Shown one piece after another: positions 45,665 through 59,211 of a DNA stretch of 64,000 bases; positions within the stretch are counted from its first letter, which is position 1; every line of letters starts with the position of its first letter. The DNA is from Dreissena polymorpha (Eukaryota; Mollusca; Bivalvia; Myida; Dreissenidae). The notes beneath the pieces were generated by a model. It saw only the letters and a program-made list of their open reading frames with translations, was not told the origin of the DNA and made no database searches. The position numbers were made by a program, and so were the translations under genes. The stretch lies in the NCBI RefSeq assembly GCF_020536995.1, contig NC_068366.1, positions 71,762,188 through 71,826,187 on the forward strand, read 5' to 3'.

Positions 45665-48600
45665 TTAGGGTAACTGACCACCCGTATTCCCGTAGAGCAT
45701 GGTCATAAAGATACAAATCGAGGAAATGTTGAAAACGACAAACAAAGCAAAGAAAAACCAGTTAAGCCGCAAGGAAACTTTGCCCCAGTCAAGAATTTCC
45801 GCTTCTACCCGTTCTTTGCCAATACCGTCTCCATTATATTGACATTCGTCTTTATAGACCGACTCCACCTTGGTTTTGTCGCACTTTCCTTGCTCCGGAA
45901 ATCGATCGCCGTCACCCTTCGTGATATTCGAGGAGCGCTGGACTGACTTGATGCATTTCATGCACGTGGAGCACGTGATAAGCGACGATAACCATTCCGG
46001 TACGCTGTCGCGGCGACCCTCGATTCGGACAAGGCAGATGGAGACTATCGTTATGACAGCGCTTTCAACTATTTGTAGGGTGACAAACACAGATAGGTAG
46101 CATACGTTTTCTGAATTAGCCGGAAGGGTCGCCTGAACGATCGTCGCAAACACCATAAAGGAGAGAAACACGGTTACTGCGTATCCGGTTTTCTCGCCAC
46201 TTCGTTCCGGTAACAGAAACACACAGTCGTTCAACGTTATAAGAACGATTAGCGGCAGGATAATGTTGTGAACAACGTATCTTGGTTTGCGCTTCAGATG
46301 CACGTCAAAAATCATCATGGGGCGCGGCTCTGTCAAGTTTTGGATCCTGACGCCAACTAGATCCCACTCGGGGTTATGTAAAATGTCTTCTAAGTGTGCC
46401 GCCGGCCCTGTATCTGGTCCCCAAATGCGGATTTCAGACGCCATGTATCCCCATGTCACGAATATCATTTTACAGGCCTGCCTGTCGAACGGAAAATACG
46501 TGATGTCAAAATTGCATCGGGAGGTGAATATCTGAAACGAGGCAATATATTTAAAATACAAAAATATAGATCTGTTCAGTGTCGATATATCAAACTATTA
46601 CGCAAGCATCTTATACAGTTGATAAACCAGACAATATCGGTAAAATTACCATTCAAATTCACCCGTACCCGAAGGCTATGTTAACCTTCACTTTTTGTTG
46701 CTTCAATCAATCGTGAATTAAGGTAGCGCCACTGTAATGATTTCCCGCGATTTCTTCAAAGATCGAAGAGCCATTTTACCTGTTTACTTATAGATATATA
46801 ATTTAAGCATAAATTATTGTGAAGTTGTCGTGGCCGAATGGTTAAGGCCATAGACTAGAAATATTTTGGGATCTTCCCGCGCAGGTTCGAATCCTGCCGA
46901 CAACGCATACTTTTTGCGACGCCTTTTATTTCTTTTCTAACGTAATTTGATTTAATATAGCATATAAGCTATGTTTTTTTGTTAAATATGTTGAAATTTG
47001 TATGCACATTGTTCAATTTTTAAAATTAAGACAACGTTATGGCTAAATTGAGTGATTTGCTGCTGAAAATACAAATCATGCATGTTGCATTTTTATTTTT
47101 ATTTAAAAAAGTAAACGGTAAATCTGTCTATTTTTTTGGTATTTTTGCTGCATATAGTGCATTTATAAAAACTAAGTTCAAAATATTCCTTAAATGATAC
47201 TATTTTGAATTATTTAACACTTTGTTTTAAACTAACCCAATATCTACCATGCTGAAACCACTTACATTTTATGGCACTCTTCCATAGATTATTAGTTATA
47301 AAAAAAATGTCTGTAAAAGAAACTTATTTCATCTTGTTTAAACTTTAAACATCTTTACTGCATCTGTACACACCAACTGCATGCCCATATTTGGAAATCT
47401 GGATGAATTATGGGACTTTCATATACCCCAGGGGTGCAAATAAACTGTTCAAAAGCCGAGCGTGGGGGTGGTTTTGAAAAAAATAAGTATATTTATTTTT
47501 AAAGCATTGAAAGCCTACCTAAAAATGTGCATGTAGTTCAGTGATATGATGCTGATTAAGACAATAATACATTATATTATATTTGGAAAGGTGCACATTA
47601 CAGTGGTTCTACCTTTAAATAGAAATCATGCCGAAGCCAAGTAATTAACTCAATGTTGTGGTTATATGCCCTAATTTTTTACTCGTCAAACAAAATCATA
47701 GCGAGACTATAAAAAGAACTAACACAAAACTACTGAAAATACAGAAGAAGATGAGTGATACAAATACCATGATGCATTGTATTCATTTAAAAACAACAAT
47801 TATCAATTATAGAAAATGCAAAACATGAGATTTAGAATGAACCGTGTGTCATTGTAATGACAGAACACATAACGTGTAGGTTACGCAGCAAAAAATATGG
47901 TAGATGACAAGCAAATTATAAATCATATAATAAAAATTCATAAAGACACACATTTAATTCGAATTCTTGATTAATTTAGGCACTTTATATTTAACAATTT
48001 GATAATGTATAGAAAATATGTACATTTCATTTACATACAAAAGCAAAAAAAGAAAGCAATTTACCTATGTTAGCTAGTTAAAGAAGTCGATAACATTAAT
48101 AGATAGACTACATGCTTGTAATATGTTTAATAGGTACACTTTTTATCAAATGGGCATACGTATGTTTGCTAATCTAACTGAAAATGCGGCATGAACAAAG
48201 TTTTCTTAACACAGATTCACTATCGGAAGACATTTAGAAGTTCTATTTATGTTTGCACATATTTGATCTGTTTCTACAATATGAAGGTATATATTTACAT
48301 CTTAAATCTGTGTATAAGATGCATTCCAGCTTAATCTATGACAGATAATCGTAACCGAGATAAGCTAAATTTGTACTTTTTAATATTACCTAATACTAAA
48401 TATGGTTGAATTTGAAAGTTTGCTTTATTCCTATAAAAAGAGCTCTACTCGAGTTAGCCAATCGACCGATCCAATTTTGTATAAAATTATTTTGTAATCT
48501 TTGTTTAATAGCACCTAGAAATATAGTATCATTACCGACATCCTGAAAATACCAGGCATCGTAAAAACCAAGTGTGCTTAGCAAATCACGTAGTAGGGAG

Positions 48601-49677
48601 TACCAACTTTCTATTTGTTTGACAGTTAAGGCGACCAAGTTCGCCGTATACAAAATCAAGTTGAGTGGTTCTTTTAACACCCAACATATTTTTACAAATA
48701 GCATATGAATGCGTTCAATAGTATCGCCATTGACAAACCCCCAAACTTCGCTATCGTAATTAAGAATAGGCAATATTAGTGTATCAAACAATTCTAGTCT
48801 TTGCTTCACAGTAATGTCGGTAAACGTGTTTTGTTTATCTTGAATATCGCATTCAAAGCTTTACCAGCTGGTGTGCTTTGTGCATCAGAAAAAATGATAG
48901 AAATGACAATTATATGGCAGATGTTTTTTTTCACAACCAAAACACTTTCAGTTTTTATTAAAAAAGAATACACCAGCAGAATGCATCTTATTTTGAAACG
49001 TTTGTTCTTTTCCTTGATGATAAATAGCCAATTGTTGAATTGTATATGGCAACATACATCATGAACGGTAAAAAGTAGAAATGGTATCGAACATTACAGT
49101 AGGAAATCGAATATTCCAGAATTCGAATAGGTTTGGCATCGTTAGTAGAAAATTATGGCAAGTTTATCCGTATAATTATTTAAAACACATTTTTAAAGGA
49201 AAAAACAAACACCAAAGCATATTGTATAGTTTAAACAACCTGGTAGGGTTCCCACGTGACAATCCCATCGGACGTGACGATCACATTGAGTGTCTGGTCT
49301 CCCAGCGTCTTGAAATCATCAACAGAGTTCTTGAGAGACACATCCGGTTTCCAGACGCTGTTCTGTGGGTAGACGCCCGTCTGTATGCCGTCATAGTCGC
49401 TCGGGTTCCAGACCAAATGTTCGTCACGCCAGCTTAGTCGTAAAGACGCAGAGACCTTCAACGTCTGCATCACCTCATCGACGTCATATATGACGTAGAT
49501 CAGAAGAGACACATGGACGATTGTCGGTATGGATTGGTCCATCATTGGCCTCGATATGACGTCATATTCGTTTGTTTGAAATAACGTCTTACGTAGTGAC
49601 GTGACATTATGTAGGGAATATGACGATACCGTTGGCGCTAGTAAACTACCGAAAACCATAACACATAAGAAATCCAT
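45665..49677 (-). CDS. Nicotinic-type Cys-loop receptor subunit, two exons (gene 1)
   Basis: Exon 1 (49240-49677) and exon 2 (45665-46531), joined in phase 0, encode 434 residues of a pentameric ligand-gated cation channel subunit. Residues 1-20 are a signal peptide (MDFLCVMVFGSLLAPTVSS). The ligand-binding domain holds IYVIYDVDEVMQTLKV and YPQNSVWKPDV. The Cys-loop, with 13 residues between cysteines, is C152 to C166 (FDITYFPFDRQ). Pre-M1 is LKRKPRYVV. M1 is about 231-253, M2 262-282 (SGEKTGYAVTVFLSF), M3 290-314 and M4 401-425. GEK before M2 marks the cation-selective branch. There is no vicinal Cys pair in loop C, so it is not a classical alpha subunit. The M3-M4 loop is short (about 85 residues). 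Intron 1 (2.7 kb) holds a tRNA-like gene and a LINE fragment. The donor gttgtt is weak. The ligand is unknown; molluscs have many such divergent subunits. Confidence 0.88.
46824..46905 (+). tRNA. tRNA-Ser (anticodon AGA)-like gene, possibly a pseudogene
   Basis: The sequence folds as an 82-base type II tRNA. The acceptor stem gttgtcg/cgacaac is perfect, the A box is tggccgaatgg, and the B box ggttcgaatcc is canonical. The variable arm is ggga/tccc, the loop reads ctagaaa (anticodon AGA), and a TTTTT terminator starts seven bases downstream. It matches the layout of animal tRNA-Ser(AGA). The anticodon stem ataga/tattt has two mismatches, which points to a pseudogene or a retro-copy. It sits in the receptor gene intron, antisense to that gene. 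Confidence 0.7.
46906..48395. other. Receptor gene 1 intron, no further feature recognised
   Basis: AT-rich intronic sequence between the tRNA-like gene and the LINE fragment. No conserved element or exon is visible. Confidence 0.45.
48396..48870 (-). mobile_element. LINE fragment (post-RT region) in the receptor intron
   Basis: The - strand frame reads KQRLELFDTLILPILNYDSE, then VWGF, and later IKQRLQNNFIQNWIGRLANS. These are phrases of the post-RT part of molluscan LINE ORF2 (LFD-LI-PIL-YGSEVWG). It is truncated at both ends and lacks RT and endonuclease. It lies in the same sense as the host gene, within intron 1 of receptor gene 1. Confidence 0.7.
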
Positions 49678-49679
49678 TT

Positions 49680-51110
49680 TATGACGCTAGTTTACGCTTA
49701 TGGTACTCCTTCGTTTCATATGTGATTAAACCCGGAATTTAGTATTGTAGAGAAACTTGGAGAATACAACACCGTAATAATTGGCTATGATAGTAAATAA
49801 TTCAACGTGGAACAAAGCTTTCTAATTGTTCTTTGATATAATCGCGGAATAAATGAACTGTAATTACGCACAGCGACTAATCGCCATCGGTTGTTAATTC
49901 TGATCGATGGCGCGAGAAGCACTGACAATAGAAGTACATTACCGTACGGGAAATGTAATCAATTTCTGCTCATAGATATTGCGATTCCTAATGGGAAGAT
50001 GAATACAAACTAATTGCTGAACCCGTTCAATTTGATCATAATCAATGCTGTCGTTTAAACATATTGTTCATTAGATTTTTCCGATGGCAACGTTGGTACT
50101 TATATTTGATAACGTCAGTGCTATTAAATAACAACATGTGCTATGAAGCATTCTCAATCTGTGTGCTTAGCAATAAAAGTATTAATTTTAACATTACTGT
50201 ATGATGACGTCATACAATTACGCTCACTAAAATGCTATAACAGTCACAATCAAAACCGTTCACACACTTTGTGTATGGAACAATATGCATTGTCAAAGGT
50301 TTTGGAGACCCGGACTAGTTTAAACTTTTGCTTAAGCCTTTCGTTATTATAGCTTTTAATCACTACTTTAAGAACACTTCTTTTTTCAAGTAAATGCCAT
50401 ACACAATAAAAACGTTTGTTAGCTTTATACAATAGCAGTTACAATTTGGAAACCTAAGTTAATTTGTGTATTTTTACATATTTCTTAAATGGTTCATGAT
50501 GCATGAGCTGATATTGATTGGACGAGAAGACTTCAAGTGAGTTTTAGTTGGTGACCCAAACTTTTATCATTATTTTATCATTTGTTGTCGTATGTTTTAT
50601 GTCATTTTATTTTTATGTATTATCTATGCAACAAATGTATATATTTTGCCCTAAAACGACTCGAGGACAAGCCATAGTCTCCTGACAAAATTTACCATTA
50701 CCATATTGCCATTTATCAGTACATGAATTGTTACATACTAAAACGTTACGTTGACATCAGTATTAAGATAAGATTTTTTTTGTAACATTCAACATTTGTT
50801 GACCTGATGAAAACAAATGCAGTGCAGATATTTCGCAATACTGTGTATGCGTTGACTAGGTTTCGTGTTTCAATCTTACATACTTGTCAAACGTAATTGC
50901 AGCATAGAGTGTACAGGTATGTCTATTTTTTAATAAGTCACACGCCTTTTGACCTCTGATAAAATACTTTGTCATTCTTAGTCCGATCATCACGTTTGAT
51001 TTATATGTTATTCTCGTGATAATGTCTTCAAGTTTGAGAAAAGACGGACAAACGCTCATATAAACAGCCGTAGCAAATGGTACGAAAAGTTTGATATTTT
51101 CACTGAGAAC
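49680..51110. other. Spacer between the two receptor genes
   Basis: AT-rich sequence holding the upstream region of gene 1 and the 3' flank of gene 2. There are no supported exons; short frames (for example 50143-50352 and 50856-51059) have no domain. Confidence 0.45.
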
Positions 51111-51114
51111 GAAC

Positions 51115-51120
51115 TTTATT
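51115..51120 (-). promoter_or_regulatory. Polyadenylation signal of receptor gene 2
   Basis: AATAAA on the - strand, about 220 bases after the stop codon of gene 2. Confidence 0.5.
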
Positions 51121-51339
51121 CAGCCAATAAATTTTAAACTTCACAGGAACATATACCACTAAATAAGGTACTATTACATTTTGAACTTTAACACGGAAAT
51201 AACTGTTGTTAACATGAACGTGTGGTTGATTTTTAACACATTTACAGATGACAAAAAATTGCTAAGCGTGGCGAGCATCTAATCGGAATCAGAATGAACT
51301 TTAAGTTAAGCTGAAAGTATTCTCGCACTATATTTATGC

Positions 51340-52779
51340 TTACAATACCATCCCAAAGAAAACACTGGTACAAGTAACATTAAAGAAGAAAAATGCAAAG
51401 AAAAATAACCAATCCAGTTGAATGATTATCCGACTCATGTCACCCTTGTCCAATGTGTCAGAACAAATGGTGGCAGTATCCTCTGAGTCAACGGAATGTT
51501 TAAACTCTTTTAAAGCTGTCAATTTCTGTTTTTCTAAAATAACATTCGATTTTTTAGAGCGAACGTCTTTGATGGGTCTATATTGCCAGGAGTCGAAGCA
51601 TTTTGCAATACTTATAATTGCTTTCGGAATATGGCCAGTGCAGCTTTCAAGCCGAACCAATAAGATGGTGACAATGGTTATAACAGCACTCTCGATGATT
51701 TGCATGGTTACAAAAACGGATAGGTAGCACACGTTCTCCGAGTTCACTGGAAGCGTTTCTTGTACGATGGTAGAGAAGACAACAAAGGAGAGAAATACTG
51801 TGATGGCATAACTTGTTTTTTCGCCACTCTGACCCGGTAAAAGGAAAACACACCCATTTAGTGCGATCAACACTAGCAACGGAAGTATAATATAAGTAAC
51901 GATGTACCTTGGTTTTCGTTTCAGGTGAAGGTTAAATACCATCATAGGCCTCGGTTTTGAGAAGTTACTTTCGGAGACTTCGACAAGAGTCCATTCTGGG
52001 TTATTGATGAGCTCCTGCCAATTAGCAGACGGACCAGTGTCTGGTCCCATGATACGTATTTCGTCAGATGTATAGCCCCATGTCACAAACCGTAATTCAC
52101 ACGTTTGTTTGTCGAATGGGAAATACGTTATATCAAACGCACACCGAGAAGTAAAAATCTGTAAATTGAAAAGACCAATTAACAATAGTATTTCATTAGC
52201 GCTGATTATCAATTTCTTAATAGTATTGTTTCACCCAGCGTTGGTGACGGATGTGTAAACAATAACTGAAAGTATTTGAAAAACACATTACCTGGTGTTG
52301 TTTCATGCATTAACACAACAAATAACTTACATGAAATGGTTCCCACGTAACGATCCCTTGATTAGAAACGATGACATTCAGCGTGAATCCCCAAGTGTTT
52401 TGAAATCATCAACCGTGTTTTTCAGTGCAATTCCAGGCTTCCAGACGTACTCTTGTGGAAACACACCGGTGGTTATTCCGCCAAAATCATCCGGTTCCCA
52501 CATGAGATTTTCATCCACCCAATTTAGAAGAAGAGATCCTGAAACCTTTAGTGTTTGTGTCACCTCGTCTATGTCATAAATCACAAAGATGTTAAGCGAA
52601 ACGTGAACTGATGTTGTATTCGATTGGTCTCTCATTGGTCGAGCTATTTTATCATACTCATTCTTGACAAATAACGTTTTTCTGAGCAATGTTACATTGT
52701 AAATAGAATACCCCATTATAGGAACAACGCCTAGGATGACAGTTATCAACGTGAAGCTGACTAAAACCGCTTTCGCCAT
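51340..52779 (-). pseudogene. Nicotinic-type Cys-loop receptor subunit, two exons, one frameshift (gene 2)
   Basis: Exon 1 (52331-52779, or from 52866 with an upstream Met) and exon 2 (51340-52158) flank a 172-base intron at the same position as in gene 1. The start at 52779 is preferred because it gives a signal peptide (MAKAVLVSFTLITVILGVV). Exon 1 holds YVWKPGIALKNTVDDFKTLG. At about 52382 one base is missing relative to gene 1, and the old frame hits TGA; the other frame resumes LNVIVSNQGIVTWEPFH up to the gtaagt donor. Exon 2 holds the Cys-loop C-AFDITYFPFDKQT-C, then LKRKPRYIV, M1, the GEK filter and M2 (SGEKTSYAITVFLSF), M3 and M4 (DWLFFFAFFFFNVTC), and is fully open. No vicinal Cys pair is present. 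Everything but one base is intact, so it is either a very recent pseudogene or a working gene with a sequence error. Confidence 0.85.
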
Positions 52780-52869
52780 TTTTGAACGATCCTTGTCTTC
52801 AAATGGTGGCTTGTCGATTTCGTTGTTGAAGTCGTTTATATACTTGTTCAAGTCCCTCGAGAACACTTT

Positions 52870-53689
52870 TCATTACCACATAATACTTCGTCTCAACGGT
52901 GTATGAATGCATCCCTAGTGAAAAGCACTCCAAAATATAAATGTAAACACGTTACAAGAATTTACCGGTTTGTTGAATGGATGTTTTCTAGAACAAAACA
53001 TTATCTCAAAGGAGTACAGTCAATGGCAATAGAAATGTTAGAGACGTTTATTGAGAAATTGAGGACGTTGACACTAAAAGAAACATTAATCATACATAAA
53101 TAGTTTGTGTCCATTAACTAGATTTTCTCTAAACTGTACGCGGTATTGTGGGAACAACTTACTACCATGGACACATATAATATCACCGGTGTATGAAAAC
53201 CTCAAATTTTCTACATCAGACCACGTATAGGGTTATATCCATACAAATTTGCTTTGTTTTTTCCCCAGCACTTATGCTTTTTTCTGGATTCATAGAATGA
53301 TTAACAACTTCCAATATTGTGATTACCAAACTTTATTATGCCGCAATTGCATTTTTATATATCGAGGAATGTTCAAATGGTTCCTCAAGATAGCGTGATA
53401 TTTAATATTTGGATCATAATTAAAAGGAGTGTTTGATGCTAGATATTTTCATATTAATGGACACGAACGATGTCATTAAATCGGTGAGAAAATAAATATG
53501 ACTCCTTATGCTTGACGTATAGATAAGTGTACACATGAAATTAACCTATAAAACATTTTTTCTTAAGAATTTTAACTAGCGCATAAAAGACAGTTTTTAT
53601 TCTGAATATGGCAGTAGGAAATACATCAGACTTACTTTATTTTATAGTCCTGTGTTCTGGGACAAAATACTATGTCTACAGCATTTATG
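52870..53689. other. Upstream region of receptor gene 2
   Basis: AT-rich sequence with no supported exon. It presumably includes the promoter of gene 2, but I see no distinctive element. Confidence 0.4.
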
Positions 53690-53945
53690 TACATGGTAAT
53701 GTTTCACGAAACGTGTAATTTTGTCACCGATTTCAGACGTATTCAACGATTTATTCTTAAATCTTAAAATATCGACACAAGCTGCAAGAACAACTGTCTT
53801 TTATGCACTAAAGAGTTTTGCAAATGTATTTCAATAACTTGAGATATTTGCTAACATAAAGTTCTTAACGGTGTGTTAAAATTCTGTCCAGTCCGTATGT
53901 AAAACCAGGAAATCCCCGTTGATTCTGCACTCTCATAACACAATT
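53690..53945. repeat. Dispersed repeat, copy 2 (inverted)
   Basis: The complement of this segment matches about 40405-40740: shared phrases are aatcaacgggg, aacacaccgttaagaa and a cataaaagacagtt variant. It lies inverted relative to copy 1. Confidence 0.5.
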
Positions 53946-56645
53946 TCATACAGTAATGAATCTTTTCTAAATGCAACGATACTCTTGGACAAACATCGTA
54001 CTTCAATAAGGAATACTTCCACTACTTTGCATAATAATATCTGATATGTGTAAACATTTTATAGATATGAAACGTATTTATTTTTAATAAAACAACACCG
54101 AACAGCCATTCTTATACAAAACTTGCACATTAAATGTTTGTCTCTTCATAGATCAAAAGACATGAATCGACCTATATCTTACGGGTAAAACAGGATTTCT
54201 TATAAAATATATTGATGGATATTCTATCTTGCCCCATATATCCAAGATTTCGAGGCGGATTTTATGATACTATAATGCGTGTTATGGTAGGTTTGAAATC
54301 TTTGGAAAGCAAACATTGCAAACAAATTTTAAAAACTGAAATTGTCAATTCAAAAAGTACTTTACCTACTAAGACCAATCGTTCACTAGGTTTTACTTAG
54401 TTACACACTCGTCGAACCTGTCGCTGAATGTTGTATCTAATCAATCAGTTGTTTACAGTAAGGTTATTGCAGGAAACAATGGATATACACCTTTTAATGG
54501 TACAAAATACATATAATTGAAACACCGTTTCTGGAGACTTCACGCGGTTGTTTCATTTGTGACCCTGCAAGGTACTGTTTGTGTCTCATTATAAAAAGGT
54601 TTAAGTAATAAAACACAATCATCTTTATGTTTATAGAACAGATATATGGAATACATAGACTGGACAAAACATACGTGCTTATATATAAACTCACTAATGC
54701 AATGTTTACAGTTCATTTTAATACTTTGGTAATTGCTGATTGTCCTAAGATTGTTTTTCGATGAACATTAATATTGTATATAACAAACGTTACAAAAAAG
54801 TTTCTTGTAGTATTAAAACAGAAACTTAATACGTTTTGTCAGAAAGTGTTTTAACTTCTAATTGTGAAGGGGTCGTGAATTCTGGTCAGTGATTGAATAT
54901 CATAGTTTTGCAATTAAGCTTGTATGGATAACTGATAATCTTTTTCCCCTATAGCTACCTTTTTAATTTAACGTGGTATCAACTAGATATTCAATCAAAA
55001 CTGTGATTTATACTTCAATATGTAATTGTAAGAAAAATAAAATGAAAAAACTGAGTATACATTTTTTTACTATTAAGGAAAACCTGTTTGTTGCTATTAA
55101 TTAAATAATTTAATACCAACGAAGCAGCTGTTCTTTCTTTTAAATATTGATCTGCAAGAAAACAATCCGTTTTAAAATGTTTGCATAACATCGGTAAATT
55201 TATGTAACCAAAAATGGATGCAAAGATAAGGCTAACAATTTTAGCATGATTAATAGGAATATGAACATGAAACGAAGAGATAAGTCGATAAAAAGAAAAC
55301 AAAACTCCTAGAGTTTAAACATATATGGGTATTGGAGCAAACAATTTCCCAAACAAAAGTAAATTGTTATATTAATTATTTATATTTATTAATTTTTAGT
55401 GTAACCAGCAACCGAAAAACTGTCACCACGAAGGAAACATATGCAATTTGCTGATAAAATTCAATCAAAAACTGACGTTGAAAAATTAAAATGTTTCATT
55501 ACGAACGATTTAAATTATTACTTGTTTTAATTAGAAAATATTGAATAACATAAATACTTTACTTGCTTTTGAGGTAAGATTTTGGTTTTTCTGTGTGAGG
55601 GAATTTCTACCGAGAAGTTACTAATATGTAAATAATAGGCAGCTTTAAGTCATCTAAAAAGATCAAAGAGATCTTGAATTAAGAGTTGACAGTAATTCAA
55701 AACTATTTAGAAACGAGCGATGGTGTTTAGGCATTTGTTTGACGCTGCGTGAAACGTTTTATCCCACCTATGTTTTTAAAGCACCATAAAAGACAACCTC
55801 TAGACACGTAAGAATGCTTCGGAAAAGAATAAGTTAAGAAAAAAACAGTTTCAATGAACGTTTATAACTATGACAAGTGTTACTTAGAAACCTCTTCGAA
55901 GTGTACCGAAGATAGATATGGTTTCGTGTAAAACAAAGATAACCTTGCAGTTTCCATATCTACCCTGTAAATTTATGCGACGTGGTCTTTGTAGTTTAAG
56001 CACAACTGAAAACCAATTATAAAATAGTTTCGCATTTTCTTCTCGGCGCAGCGACATAGATCGATCTAGACTCATATGAATCAATAACATTTTACAGAAG
56101 AACAGAAAGGTTCAGGTTTATTTTCACCGGTTTCTGTGAACGGGAAAATGGGTTTTTAAAAGTATTAAAAAATGCCAGACTGATGTCTCAAAGATTGATA
56201 TAGTATGCTTTGAAAAGAGTCTTTCTCAAAGTACAGAAGTATCGCAAATAATGTTTTCGTAGTGCTTCAAACAAGTCGTAAACGGCATCGATTTATCTAT
56301 GTCAGCCAACAAGAATTGAAATTAAAACATGTTCGTGTTGTGTAAAAACGATGTTATGATGAAATGCATAATAATAACTATTTCTTCATTGGACTTGCTA
56401 TGACTACTGACAAGTGTTCAAGGTGTAAATATTTGGGCAAGGGGATCTAAATGTATGTGGACAATAATATTGTCATGCTGATTCTTGGTGTGTATAACAC
56501 ACAATGCTAACGTTAAGTTGTTAACTAGTGAGCACAAGGAACTCATGGGTCATGACAACGTTACGTTTCGTTATGTCGACCCAAAACATAATCCATGTAA
56601 ATGACTGCTAGACGAAGACATTTGGTGACATGGACCACAATGGCC
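53946..56645. other. Intergenic, no gene recognised
   Basis: About 2.7 kb of AT-rich sequence. Open frames here (for example 55015-55302 and 55884-56090) are low-complexity. No repeat structure stood out. Confidence 0.45.
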
Positions 56646-57306
56646 CAGGGGCGTACCTAGGCATACGGCAGTACGCACGTGCGTATAATTCAGTTTCAAA
56701 CTTGAAAAAAATGAAAACTCGAAAAATGCAATAAAAAGTGAGGGCTTAGGGGGGTTAGGGGTATAATTATGTAAACAAGCAAACAAGAGGTCCACTTTTA
56801 GAAAATAACAGTGGGTACAAAACACAACACAGTCTTAACTCCAAACATACGAAGTAAAGTATTTTTTCACTGATGAGGGGTAGTAATCACTGTGTAGACT
56901 CTACTCTACGACTGTGTTGTCGCCCTTCAATGTTGTGTGAACCAATATTCGGACACGGGTACCAGATTATGTTTACATGGCACAAATTTTCAAAAATGTC
57001 GGCTTTATCCAGATGTTTTTAGAGATAGCGTAAGCGAAACATGAGATGATACTCAGAAGCTAGCTCTTTTGACAGATAAGTGCGAAAATGTCCACAGCTT
57101 TACATTTCCCTTAAGATATGTCGATTAAGACTCGATTTATGGATCTACCCGTTCTTGAATTTGAAATGTATTTCTGAAATCTAGCATTTCTATGAATTTT
57201 CACATTTCTGGAAGTTCAAATCATGATAAAATGATAGGCAATGCCCAAATTATTTTTTCATTCAAATTATTGAAGGTATCTTTATTCGAAATTGATCTTC
57301 ACTATT

Positions 57307-57415
<109 letters not shown>

Positions 57416-58956
57416 AAAGGCAACACTGATTATAAACAACGTATTTATATTCCGTGTAACTGAAATTCGTGGCAACGCTTACTTCTGCACATGGCTTTAA
57501 ATGATAAGCTAGAACGAGCCATTGTGAGCTAAATTTATTTACGATAATCTTCATTTGATCAAAGTTACATGTTCCAGAATTGATCTTGAAAATGATGGCA
57601 TGCTTGCACCAAAAAAGGTTCACCGGGTTAGATTTTACTGCTTTCCAGTACGTGGAGGGCACATGTTTAAGTCTCATGTTTCAATGTTTTCTATATTGTT
57701 GTGGTAAAATACAATCATTATTGATAATTATTATTTATTGATTTCATTATTCATAATCCGTAAAAAAAGATGTACGATGGTATAAGCAAATGTTGGTGTA
57801 AAACTAGCCGAAGGAAATAATAAATATAGTTATGTATAGAGTGTACAGTGTGATGTTGCATTGGTTACATTTACTGAAATATGAATTTTGTGTTTGTGGC
57901 AAAACCAAAGATATATACCAAAGATGCTCTCGACTACTTATATCAGAAACAAAGGGGTTACAATTAAAAAAAAACATTTTTTAGACTGTCTTTAGAAGCT
58001 TGTGAGTGCATGTCTCCATAGATAAGACATTGCAGCGCGGTCCGTTTTAACGATTTGTGAAGGGTTCGAATCATATAGTTATTTCCGTCAAGTATTAAAA
58101 AAACAATTGAAAACCAAATATTTTCAAAGTACATTTTAATATTGCTTTGAAACCGTTTGTACACTTGTTTACCATCGTGATTCAAATTATGAAGCCTTTA
58201 TTTAACATTGTTTTAATATTTTGCTTTATATTTGTTAACAATTATGACCCCAAACTTACCACAATTTTTCTAATTAGAATAGCTTTATCATACTTTCAAG
58301 CACTGAGAAGGTGCCTTTCGACAGCTCTTGTGGCATAATACAAACCTTTGGTGCTATTTTTTCAGATCTTGCTGGAATTTGCGATGAGTGGCGTAGATGA
58401 TATAGTTTAATATCAAAATAAAGCGGTGCCAAAACATCTTAAAAATGCTGTGCTTTTACGGACATTGTTGAGCGGTGTCCATATTTCTATATTGTCAGTG
58501 TTGAGCGGTGCATACTTGCTGACACGTGCTAATGTAAAAATCACAGTTATATTCAATAAAGCATGCCATAATGTGTTGTAAATTGATTCTTCTGCTATGA
58601 AATACCGTTTAACAAAAAAATCTTTCATTTAAAATGTTTAAAATCTGCACAAATACGATTTTTCGCGTCATGCAAGTCACTTCTTTCACGACATGCTCAA
58701 ATTGTTTTCACTCTTTTGAAGTTAATAGCGACTCAATTTTGATGCGGTAAATGGCAATTAGATGTAAAGTAAATACTACGTTCGGTGGAATATCTTTTTA
58801 TTACCAACTTACCTTCTGTTCTTGTTTTTTCTTTCATTTCTGGACTCGCCAATAAGTTTGAAGCCATATTTTTTGACAGAAGGATACGGTGCTCTTGTCA
58901 GAAGTATAAAATTTCGACGGTGAGCGGAAAAGTTGTGGTATTCGCCCTATCATCGT

Positions 58957-59036
58957 GCTGTAGCGCAATCGGTTAGCTGGTCGTCATTTTGTCCCATTAT
59001 TGACCTGAAGGGCAGTGGTTCGATCCCCACAAGAAC
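58957..59036 (+). ncRNA. tRNA-like sequence, probably a degenerate SINE head
   Basis: The A box tagcgcaatcggttagc and B box ggttcgatcc are spaced as in a tRNA. The 3' end, caagaacc, no longer pairs with the 5' end gtgctgt. It is best read as a decayed tRNA-derived SINE head or tRNA pseudogene inside the hAT remnant. Confidence 0.5.
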
Positions 59037-59211
59037 CTTTCACTTTACTTTTTCTTCTCTTCTAATATAACAATTTCCTAGCTTATTTTTTATTTTTAAT
59101 TTCAGTAGAAAAATATAATTATCTTAACTTTATACCAAAACTAGCTCAAACACTTAGCTCAAACAAACTTTTAATTAAGGTTTATTTTAAGTTAATCCTG
59201 CATCGCGGTGC

